From Bact-19 sp038319215 (lineage in GTDB: Bacteria > Bacteroidota > Bacteroidia > Bacteroidales > ML635J-15), in NCBI GenBank assembly GCA_038319215.1, contig JBBQCZ010000220.1, forward strand, positions 1-5,332: a stretch of 5,332 bases of DNA, written 5' to 3'. A program made the translations under genes and the position numbers. This document shows, in pieces, positions 1-5,158 of this stretch. Every line of letters begins with the position of its first letter. The stretch's first letter is position 1. Under the pieces are notes generated by a model. That model searched no databases. It was not told the origin of the DNA and saw only the letters and a program-made list of their open reading frames with translations.

Positions 1-113
1 CGTATCATTCCTGTATCATCTGATACATTTCCACGCCTCGCAAAACGACCATCATCTTCAGTTCTTAAAGTTACCAAAATTCCGCCCATGCGTCATTATC
101 GCGATGCCCTGCG
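1..113 (+). repeat. Left copy of 113-bp perfect terminal direct repeat
   Basis: Every base of 1-113 recurs in the same orientation at 5220-5332. Both copies read through the C-terminal coding region of rmlD in the same frame. The match is limited only by the window edges, so the true repeat may be longer. It could be an attachment-site duplication at the 3' end of a target gene, a homologous-recombination duplication, or the end overlap of a circular molecule. Confidence 0.95.
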
Positions 114-138
114 TGAATATCTAAATGAGCAAAAATAA
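1..138 (+). CDS. rmlD: 3' end of dTDP-4-dehydrorhamnose reductase (RmlD), partial
   Basis: The frame is open from the first base and ends at a TAA at 136-138, giving 45 C-terminal residues. They read like the end of RmlD: the stretch IIPVSSDTFPRLAKRPSSSV matches the family's 'PV...FPR.A.RP..SVL' segment, followed by a conserved closing helix ending DALREYLNEQK. RmlD is the NADPH-dependent enzyme that reduces dTDP-4-keto-rhamnose to dTDP-L-rhamnose in the cytoplasm for O-antigen or capsule synthesis. The N-terminal part, including the nucleotide-binding fold, lies outside the window on the left. Alternatively, if the molecule is circular, it is replaced by the fragment at 5133-5219. The rmlD sequence is visibly richer in G+C than the cargo, so it probably represents host DNA. 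The first 113 bases recur exactly at the right end. The family call is firm from these motifs; the subtype and the host are not determined. Confidence 0.85.
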   Translation, partial: RIIPVSSDTFPRLAKRPSSSVLKVTKIPPMRHYRDALREYLNEQK

Positions 139-270
139 AAATAAAATTATTAAATGTGATGTCAAAAGCAATATGTTAACGAAACGAAAATTATATTACC
201 ATATGGAGTCGGCACTTCGGATGTTTTGATTGCAGTGGTGAAACAACTGATGCAATGATATTTGGTACGA

Positions 271-312
271 AACAGCCCAATCACGTAATGTAATTGGGCT
301 GTTATATTTTTT
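271..312 (+). terminator. Rho-independent terminator downstream of rmlD
   Basis: The arms AACAGCCCAAT (271-281) and ATTGGGCTGTT (293-303) are perfect reverse complements over 11 bp. They enclose an 11-base loop and are followed by ATA and a run of seven T at 306-312. The T-run lies only on the plus-strand exit side, so it mainly ends transcription coming from rmlD. It probably also shields the cargo from host read-through. Confidence 0.88.
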
Positions 313-448
313 TATAACGCAATAGAATATTGAAAGAATTTAGTTGACCATCACGGTTTAGAACCTTTCAGAATAGGGCAGTTGAGGGATTGTTTGATGG
401 TTTCGATGGATAGCAATTTGAGCCCTCTAGGTCTGGGTATTTGAGATC

Positions 449-515
449 AAAATGGGACAAATGGGACACGAAACACGGTGTGTCTCAAAGGACTAAATGG
501 GACATAAAAGGTGTC
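449..515. repeat. AAATGGGACA repeat cluster with hairpins (REP-like)
   Basis: AAATGGGACA occurs three times in direct orientation, at 450-459, 459-468 and 495-504. TGGGACAC (462-469) can pair with GTGTCTCA (480-487) over 8 bp with one G-U pair. A second small stem pairs GACAT (501-505) with GTGTC (511-515). The stretch starts 14 bp beyond the caspase stop codon. It could end the minus-strand transcript, although no strong T-run follows. It resembles the GGGACA-type palindromes often found near REP-associated tyrosine transposases, but no transposase is present. That resemblance is a recollection, not a match I could compute. Confidence 0.55.
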
Positions 516-528
516 TTATTGATATTTT

Positions 529-1518
529 TTAAATACGACCAACTTCGGCTAATTTTCGATAATGTGCCCCTAAGGCAGTTAATTTGCATGCCTTTGAGTT
601 TATTGCTGCATAATACATATGTTCCGCATCGACTGGAATTACTAGTCCATGGCGATTGCATAATTGAAGCTCTTTAAAAACTCTGGTATGATCTTCATTC
701 ACAGGAAAATCCTTGAATTCTTTTGGAACATTTTTCCTGTCTGGTTCAAAGGATGGATCAAGTGCAAATTCATCAGTTGGATTTTTGAAATAAATATATA
801 AATTTCTGAGCACATCTGGAGATATCTGTGGAGCTATATGGCGAAGTGTTACAAATGTTTGAACATTTGCTTTGTAGATTGGACGCTGTTCCCATGATCC
901 TAAAGTTTGATCTATATGGGAATAAACTGAAGCAGGTGTGATGCGACCAAGTATGTCTGCTGAGCCACCGCTTAATCCATCTAGGAGGATGCTTGTAAAC
1001 AGTCCTTGTTCATTATTTTCTGCTGCTGTCTGTTCACGATGACATGCAGTAAGAATAGTCACGCCACTACCAATGACAGAAATTTGACCACTTGTAAGTC
1101 CTGCAATCTCACCTGTATATCCTGAATTACAACTATCTAAAATAATTACAGTTGATTTAATACGCGGTGATGCATTGTTTGCCATTCCAAGTATTTCAGA
1201 GAGGGAAATGCCCCAGCTTCCTCTTTTGCCATCTTGACTGACAACGTAGCCCGTATTGGTTATGGGGTCTATCACGCCGTGACCAGCAAAATAAAAAAGT
1301 GCTGTTTCGGCATCGCCCGAAAAAAGCTCACCTAAAGCCGTTTGAATAACTTCACTTTTAACATTGTTATTGTCACTGCTTATTAGTTTAATATCAAAAT
1401 TTGGTGAACCGTCACCATTTTTTTCAAGAATACTTGCAATGGAAGCTGCATCATTTTCGCAACCATGAAGTGGTATGTCTGTGTATTTATCAATCCCAAT
1501 GATTAATGCTTTTCTCAT
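529..1518 (-). CDS. Caspase-like cysteine protease, TIR-system effector (type IV Thoeris-like)
   Basis: This 329-residue protein starts with MRKALIIGIDKY, the typical first strand of the bacterial caspase (peptidase C14) fold. The catalytic histidine is H80 in YFAGHG, and the catalytic cysteine is C130 in ILDSCNSG. Further caspase-family landmarks follow: ILTACHREQTAAE at about 155-166 and GLFTSILLDGLSG at 172-184. The domain ends near residue 225 (TFVTLR). Roughly 100 more residues form an unrecognised C-terminal region with a dense closing motif (HMYYAAINSKACKLTALG, 300-317). That region is a candidate for signal binding or autoregulation. The start codon is 4 bases past the TIR stop, so translation is probably coupled; there is no clear Shine-Dalgarno. 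Both catalytic residues are present and the frame is intact. In known TIR-caspase defence systems such a protease is activated by a TIR-made nucleotide and degrades cell proteins. That role here is inference from the domains and neighbours. Confidence 0.88.
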   Translation of the reverse strand: MRKALIIGIDKYTDIPLHGCENDAASIASILEKNGDGSPNFDIKLISSDNNNVKSEVIQTALGELFSGDAETALFYFAGHGVIDPITNTGYVVSQDGKRGSWGISLSEILGMANNASPRIKSTVIILDSCNSGYTGEIAGLTSGQISVIGSGVTILTACHREQTAAENNEQGLFTSILLDGLSGGSADILGRITPASVYSHIDQTLGSWEQRPIYKANVQTFVTLRHIAPQISPDVLRNLYIYFKNPTDEFALDPSFEPDRKNVPKEFKDFPVNEDHTRVFKELQLCNRHGLVIPVDAEHMYYAAINSKACKLTALGAHYRKLAEVGRI

Positions 1519-1522
1519 ATGT

Positions 1523-1933
1523 TTATGCTAATTCTCTTATGCCATTAATAATAGAGCTTGCATTCCATCCAACAATTTTGTCAGCATTTGATTTGACAAT
1601 GGTGGATGTTTTTTCGCTTGCCCAAGGTTCGATCGCAAGTATTGGTTTTGGAGAACTAAAACTCTTTTTAGCTAAGCTAATTTCCTTATCTATCCACTTG
1701 CTATAAGAGGCATATACGCCAGCCATTACTATTATTACATCACAAAATGCCATCTGTCTTTTTATTGCATCCTCAAGAAGCTTTGCATCGGGAGCATTGT
1801 GAATAGGGTCATTTTTTGGAACTGAGTAATCTTTGTAATTAAAGCGTGGGTCGTTATCAAGCATTTTTATGAGTTTTTCATATGCATCACTATATTGCCA
1901 AGAGTGGCTAATGAAAACGCTGTACTGTTTCAT
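1523..1933 (-). CDS. Small stand-alone TIR-domain protein, probable NAD-consuming signal synthase
   Basis: This 136-residue protein is essentially one TIR fold of the stand-alone bacterial type (MTH538/ThsB-like). The first strand and loop read YSVFISHSW (4-12). The central strand is CDVIIVMAGVYASYSKW (64-80). It leads into W80-I-D-K-E84, the W-x-x-x-E arrangement in which the glutamate is the expected catalytic residue of NAD-cleaving TIRs. A later strand, PILAIEPW (97-104), completes the core. No membrane segment or second domain is seen. It sits 24 bases after the LTD stop and 4 bases before the caspase start, as the middle gene of the operon. In Thoeris systems such TIR proteins sense infection and turn NAD+ into a cyclic ADP-ribose-type signal for the partner effector. 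Its product here cannot be read from sequence. Confidence 0.85.
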   Translation of the reverse strand: MKQYSVFISHSWQYSDAYEKLIKMLDNDPRFNYKDYSVPKNDPIHNAPDAKLLEDAIKRQMAFCDVIIVMAGVYASYSKWIDKEISLAKKSFSSPKPILAIEPWASEKTSTIVKSNADKIVGWNASSIINGIRELA

Positions 1934-1957
1934 ATTATTTTTTTATTAAAAAATTTA

Positions 1958-2416
1958 TTATACAAGCTTGTCGTTTATTCTATTGAGAATTTTTCCATCA
2001 AGTGGAAATGCATCGTATGAGGTTCGGTCAATCCATTTTTTTATTGATGTGTTCCAAATTGATGGAAGATCTTCCTTATCATTATTCCACACGTAGTTCT
2101 TACCTGAAAAAATATGGTGGTGGGCTCCTAAAAAGTCTTCTGGTTGCAGTTGGTTCAAGGGAATTTCATTTCCTGAATGGATTCTTACTATTTCATATGG
2201 AGGCAAAGTTCCTTGAAAGTCCGTTACTTCCTCCCATCCTGGTTTAGGTCTTTTATATGCCCAATGATAAACTTTTATGTAATCTAAGTTCATGGGCTGA
2301 TCGGTAACATTTTGAATGTCAATCCATTCGCCAGCTAGTTGCTGTTGCGGATACAAATTTCCAATTTTATCTTTTCCAGCAGGATTTGGTTTTGCTTTGA
2401 TAATTTTCAAGTTCAT
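1958..2416 (-). CDS. Lamin-tail-domain (LTD) protein, first gene of the TIR-caspase operon
   Basis: This 152-residue soluble protein has the landmarks of the lamin tail domain, an immunoglobulin-like beta-sandwich. They are a GEWIDIQNVTDQPMNLDYIKVY-type strand pair starting at about 29, GTLPPYEIVRIHSG at 69-82, and YVWNNDKEDLPSIWN at 108-122, which corresponds to the 'WNN..D...L' signature. No signal peptide or membrane helix is seen. Nearly the whole length is the domain, with a short N-terminal lead of basic residues. The promoter found upstream would make it the first gene transcribed, ahead of TIR and caspase. LTDs in bacteria are generally regarded as binding or tethering modules. Here it could sense a phage component, scaffold the TIR or recruit the protease substrate; none of these is shown by the sequence. 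The domain call is by motif reading and would need a profile search to confirm. Confidence 0.72.
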   Translation of the reverse strand: MNLKIIKAKPNPAGKDKIGNLYPQQQLAGEWIDIQNVTDQPMNLDYIKVYHWAYKRPKPGWEEVTDFQGTLPPYEIVRIHSGNEIPLNQLQPEDFLGAHHHIFSGKNYVWNNDKEDLPSIWNTSIKKWIDRTSYDAFPLDGKILNRINDKLV

Positions 2417-2451
2417 ATTGATTTTTTGTATTTCTAAGATTTTATAAATGC

Positions 2452-2480
2452 ATTATATATTAGTATTGAAAATTGTGCAA
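2452..2480 (-). promoter_or_regulatory. Promoter of the LTD-TIR-caspase operon
   Basis: Read on the minus strand, a perfect -10 TATAAT (plus-strand 2452-2457) lies 17 bases downstream of TTGCAC (plus-strand 2475-2480), a weak -35. Transcription would begin near 2445, giving a leader of roughly 28 bases without an evident Shine-Dalgarno. The -35 lies inside the inverted repeat ATTGTGCAAT, so a bound repressor should block it. Confidence 0.65.
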
Positions 2481-2498
2481 TAGCAATTTGTTCAACAA
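2472..2498. promoter_or_regulatory. Two short inverted repeats, candidate operators on the defence-operon side
   Basis: ATTG-TG-CAAT (2472-2481) and TTGTT-C-AACAA (2488-2498) are both perfect inverted repeats. They share the TTG...CAA half-site logic of the longer palindrome at 2500-2516. The first overlaps the -35 box of the minus-strand promoter and the second lies just upstream of it. They are likely binding sites of the S24 repressor encoded at 2545, but binding is inferred. Confidence 0.55.
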
Positions 2499-2499
2499 G

Positions 2500-2516
2500 T
2501 TGTCAACAGTTGACAA
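2500..2516. promoter_or_regulatory. 17-bp palindrome, probable operator of the S24 repressor
   Basis: TTGTCAAC-A-GTTGACAA is a perfect inverted repeat with 8-bp arms around one central base. It contains the consensus -35 box TTGACA (2510-2515) of the plus-strand promoter, so a dimeric repressor bound here would shut down its own gene. It has the symmetry expected of a LexA/CI-type dimer site but is not the E. coli LexA box (CTGT-N8-ACAG). Confidence 0.72.
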
Positions 2517-2538
2517 TGTCATGAAAGCATACTAAACT
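2510..2538 (+). promoter_or_regulatory. Promoter of the S24 repressor gene, probably leaderless
   Basis: A perfect -35 TTGACA (2510-2515) is followed after 17 bases by TAAACT (2533-2538), 4 of 6 matches to TATAAT. The ATG at 2545 lies seven bases after the last -10 base, where transcription should begin. The message is therefore expected to have little or no 5' leader, which agrees with the lack of a usable Shine-Dalgarno. Confidence 0.65.
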
Positions 2539-2544
2539 GTAGGT

Positions 2545-3222
2545 ATGATACATCCAATTCAGCAGAAATTAATGGAGCTTTCACAGCAATATGACCTAAA
2601 AAAAATGGGTCTTCGTCAGATTGGGAAACTAATTGGCGTAGAACACCCTCAAAAGGTTAAATTTCACCTTATAAAAATAGGTATCCTTGATGACGGCAAA
2701 AAGTTAAGACCAGATAAGATCAAGCCTTTTTTTCAGGTGCAAAGCAGCAAAATTATTTCCATTCCAATACTTGGCGCAGCAAATTGTGGAAATGCAGCTA
2801 TGATAGCAGAAAATCGAATTGAAGGAATGTTGCCAGTTTCAAAAAAACTGCTTCCTTTGAGACTGAACGTAGTAGATCTTTTTGCTGTGAAGGCTGTGGG
2901 GTCATCAATGAATAGAGCAGATATTAATGGTAAATCAATTGATGATGGCGATTATGCGATTATTGATGGAGGCGATAAAGATGCAAAAAATGGTGATTAT
3001 GTTCTATCAATAATTGGCGGATTGGCAAATATTAAAAAATTCACCGAGGACAAGGAAAATGAGCAAATTGTGTTGCAATCAGAATCTGATAAATTTTTTC
3101 CTTCAATACATATACATAAAGATGATTTGGATGAGTACCTTGTTAATGGAAAAATCGTTGAAGTCATAAAACAACCACGAGATAATGATGAATACACTTA
3201 TGAACCTTTTCCAACTAATTAA
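2545..3222 (+). CDS. LexA/CI-like S24-family autoproteolytic repressor
   Basis: This 225-residue protein has the layout of self-cleaving repressors. The N-terminal DNA-binding part has a helix-turn-helix around residues 23-47 (GLRQIGKLIGVEHPQKVKFH). A hinge leads to the S24 peptidase domain from about residue 70. The likely cleavage site is C81-G82 in GAANCGNA; Cys-Gly is also used by UmuD. The catalytic serine is S121 in VGSSM, and the catalytic lysine is K164 in ANIKKF. All three elements are present, so RecA-stimulated self-cleavage is expected from family knowledge. The gene diverges from the LTD-TIR-caspase operon across a 128-bp region rich in palindromes, so it probably represses both itself and that operon. 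It stays in frame through an 8-A run and several 7-base runs. The ATG at 2545 is chosen from the promoter position; a second ATG at codon 10 is possible. Its DNA target is inferred. Confidence 0.87.
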   Translation: MIHPIQQKLMELSQQYDLKKMGLRQIGKLIGVEHPQKVKFHLIKIGILDDGKKLRPDKIKPFFQVQSSKIISIPILGAANCGNAAMIAENRIEGMLPVSKKLLPLRLNVVDLFAVKAVGSSMNRADINGKSIDDGDYAIIDGGDKDAKNGDYVLSIIGGLANIKKFTEDKENEQIVLQSESDKFFPSIHIHKDDLDEYLVNGKIVEVIKQPRDNDEYTYEPFPTN

Positions 3223-3251
3223 TAATTTAAAAAATAAAACAAATTGGAAAT

Positions 3252-4341
3252 TTGCAAAAATACACCCTCTCGCATAACGAGAAGAAAGAAAAATGGGAAC
3301 TTAAAAATGATAAAACAAATCAGGTTGTAAAAAAGTTTGAAACTAAAGAAGTGTCTACTGCAGGTGATGTATTAAAAAAGATTTTTTTGATAAATGCTTC
3401 ATTAAAACCTCAATGTATTTTCTTAAAGGTGAGCGATATCCTGACAAAGAAAAAACTATTCAGGAATGGATGGAAAGAGATTCTGCTATGGATAAGAAAT
3501 TGGAAAATGCCACGGAGCCATGTGGTGTTTGTTGCATCAATTGTAGCTCTTCAAAAATGAAATGTGTCTCCCGTGATCTAATGAATTATATTAACGGCAA
3601 AGACGAGGTTGTATTTATGTTTGAATGCGAAAAGTGTGGCAAGCGGAGAGCATGCTGGGAAAATGGAAAAGAATGGGAATCAAAACCAAATCCGTGTTCA
3701 AAATGCAATGCAGAGCTGGGATCTGTTTATACGAAAAAAAATAATACGATAAAAACTGTTTATTTCTGTTCTAAGTGTGAGTACAAGGATGTGGAGATAT
3801 TGGATTTAGTCGTTGGACAAAAAGAGGGAGATGTTGATCCTAATTTTGAAGCTAATCGTATAGAATATTGTTTATCTATTGCAGATGGATTGGAATATAG
3901 TGCTCAAAGAGGAAGAATGGATGCACTGAAGGATTTAGTTGGGGACTGGGAAGAAAAGAATAAAAATAAGGAGTTGTATGATGTAATTGAAAAGATAAGG
4001 GAACTTACAATAATTGAACTGGAAAAGTTACTTGTTCCGATTTTAGATAAAGCTGGGTATGTTAAATTGCAACTATTGAATCCTGAAATTGAAAAAGATG
4101 TTGTCATTTCATTCGGTATTTATGATAGAAAAGTGATCGTAAAAAAATGGGTAGTGAATACGATTTGAAACGACTTCTAAAAAAGACTCTGGAAGATACT
4201 AATTGGCGATTAATGAGCGATGGTGTTAACTATAAGTTGAGGTTCCTTTCCGGACGATTAAGAGGCGTTGAGAGGGGTGAGGGAATTAAAAGACTATCAG
4301 AGACGGTATTAAAAAATCGGAAAAAGGTATTGTATTTTTAA
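3252..4341 (+). pseudogene. DUF2188-like/zinc-ribbon protein gene with two -1 frame breaks
   Basis: Three consecutive frames join into one protein of about 363 residues if each break is bridged by a -1 step. Segment 1 (TTG at 3252, 45 residues, MQKYTLSHNEKKEKWEL...) resembles DUF2188. Its expected continuation, FLKGERYPDKEKTIQEW, lies in the next frame after a seven-T run (3382-3388). The middle part carries zinc-knuckle pairs C-x2-C: CEKC, CSKC and CSKC, with a further Cys-rich stretch CGVCCINC before them. A helical region follows. The last 64 residues (MGSEYDLKRLLKKTLEDTNW...) follow a seven-A run (4141-4147). The gene starts 29 bases after the repressor stop and is probably cotranscribed with it. 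The breaks may be decay, sequencing error or programmed frameshifting: T_TTT_TTG and A_AAA_AAA are both slippery heptamers in the right phase. The downstream pieces could also be translated separately from ATGs at 3413 and 4147. The function is unknown. Confidence 0.62.
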
Positions 4342-4364
4342 TTTTTAAATATTGAAAAATAATT

Positions 4365-4643
4365 ATGGAAAATCAAGATGAGGTACAAAACGAATCTTTT
4401 AAGGATAAGATTAAAAGCATACATTGGTTTGTTCAGGTCATAATTTATGGGGGATTGTTTTCATTGATTTTTTCTGGTGAATTCAAAAATTTGGCAGGGG
4501 CTATGCTTGTTTTGTCTTTGTATTCCGCATATTCTTTATTTCGACCTTCTCTTAAAAATAGAAGACTCTTTTATATTATTATTTCTTCGGCATCATTTAT
4601 TAGTGTTTTTATTTTGATAGCTATTGGGCAATTATTGGATTAG
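4365..4643 (+). CDS. Small three-helix membrane protein of unknown function
   Basis: This intact 92-residue frame has a charged N-terminus (about 1-18). Three hydrophobic segments follow, at roughly 21-37 (WFVQVIIYGGLFSLIFS), 42-59 (NLAGAMLVLSLYSAYSLF) and 68-90 (LFYIIISSASFISVFILIAI). A basic stretch (RPSLKNRR) lies between the second and third. It should sit in the cytoplasmic membrane. No catalytic or binding motif is seen and I do not recognise the family. It lies 23 bases after the preceding frame with no clear promoter between them, so it may be the third gene of the repressor transcript. It is the only downstream plus-strand gene without a frame break. In this setting it could be an accessory or immunity-type membrane protein, but nothing in the sequence proves that. 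Confidence 0.6.
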   Translation: MENQDEVQNESFKDKIKSIHWFVQVIIYGGLFSLIFSGEFKNLAGAMLVLSLYSAYSLFRPSLKNRRLFYIIISSASFISVFILIAIGQLLD

Positions 4644-4673
4644 GTGTAATTTATAAGAATTAGCCATATGTTT

Positions 4674-5158
4674 ATGACAAAAAAAGAAAACAATATTAAT
4701 AATCCTGCTTTTGATTATTGTCACAGTTGTTGTGTTGGTATATAAAAAGGACCAGACAAAACAAAATTCAAAACAATCCACTCAAGAATTAAGAAATCAG
4801 CGAGAAATTTTAGAAATTCGTAAATTTGCCGATATGAAAGTTAAGGCAAATCTTCCAATGGTAAAAATGTTCCAGTTGGAAGTTATATTGCAGGTGTGTC
4901 GACAGATATGAAGTCGATGTTAACGGGAAAATTATAGAATTTGGCTCTCGTAATTTTTCTGTAGGTAGCGAAAATGAAAAGAAATATGATTACAATTCTT
5001 GTTATAATCAACAAGAAGTGGAAACGATGGCTTATCAGTTCATTGTTAAAAAATTATCAGGTGTTGATTTGGAAAAGCTGACATTAATTCAGGGCAATAA
5101 ATCTTTTAACAATACGACAAACTATTTTTTTAGATGGCATATATCACGTGGCAAATGA
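4674..5158 (+). pseudogene. Membrane-anchored protein gene with several frame breaks, 3' end fused to rmlD fragment
   Basis: An ATG at 4674 starts MTKK and hits a seven-A run (4679-4685). The next frame then gives a strong N-terminal membrane anchor (TILIILLLIIVTVVVLVYKK) and a polar linker ending ADMKVKANLP. Near 4857 the sense moves to another frame (NGKNVPVGSYIAGVST). Near 4904 it moves to a third (YEVDVNGKIIEFGSRNFSV...), which stays open to the TGA at 5156-5158. Bridging the breaks gives about 160 residues: an anchored, probably exported domain I do not recognise. The final codons overlap the rmlD fragment from 5133 in a different frame, so the natural C-terminus may be lost. A shorter version starting from TTG at 4711 would reach only 66 residues. 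It is most likely a decaying gene; assembly or sequencing error is the alternative. Confidence 0.5.

Larger units (their letters stand above)
139..528. other. 390-bp gene-poor stretch between rmlD and the caspase gene
   Basis: No convincing gene is present. The part next to rmlD is very A/T rich, then comes the terminator described separately at 271-312. From about 313 to 448 I see no coding region, promoter or repeat that stands out. From 449 to 515 there is a small cluster of AAATGGGACA repeats and hairpins. A short plus-strand frame of about 32 codons ends at the TGA around 249, with residues such as LPYGVGTSDVLIAVVKQLMQ. It has protein-like composition but I do not recognise it, and it could be a gene remnant. 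Confidence 0.6.

Noticed and set aside
153..249. Short plus-strand frame ending LPYGVGTSDVLIAVVKQLMQ before the terminator
   Set aside because: It has protein-like composition and host-like direction but no start codon I can defend and no family I recognise. It is mentioned in the intergenic entry but not called as a gene.
271..303. Strong inverted repeat considered as an integron attC site or recombinase site
   Set aside because: The perfect stem followed by a seven-T run fits a terminator. There are no attC core sequences and no second copy at the right end.
441..677. Plus-strand open frame of 78 codons across the caspase 3' end
   Set aside because: Its first part only translates the AAATGGGACA repeats (KWDKWDT...KWDIKG) and the rest is antisense to the intact caspase gene. 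There is no promoter or ribosome binding site.
1506..2247. Plus-strand frames opposite the TIR and LTD genes
   Set aside because: They are antisense shadows of clearly recognisable minus-strand genes and have no protein-like motifs of their own.
2500..2516. Canonical E. coli SOS box
   Set aside because: The palindrome TTGTCAAC-A-GTTGACAA does not match CTGT-N8-ACAG. It is better viewed as the specific operator of the local repressor.
3904..4107. Minus-strand frame inside the zinc-ribbon gene
   Set aside because: It is low-complexity, Ser/Phe-rich antisense translation of the coding strand, with no supporting signals.
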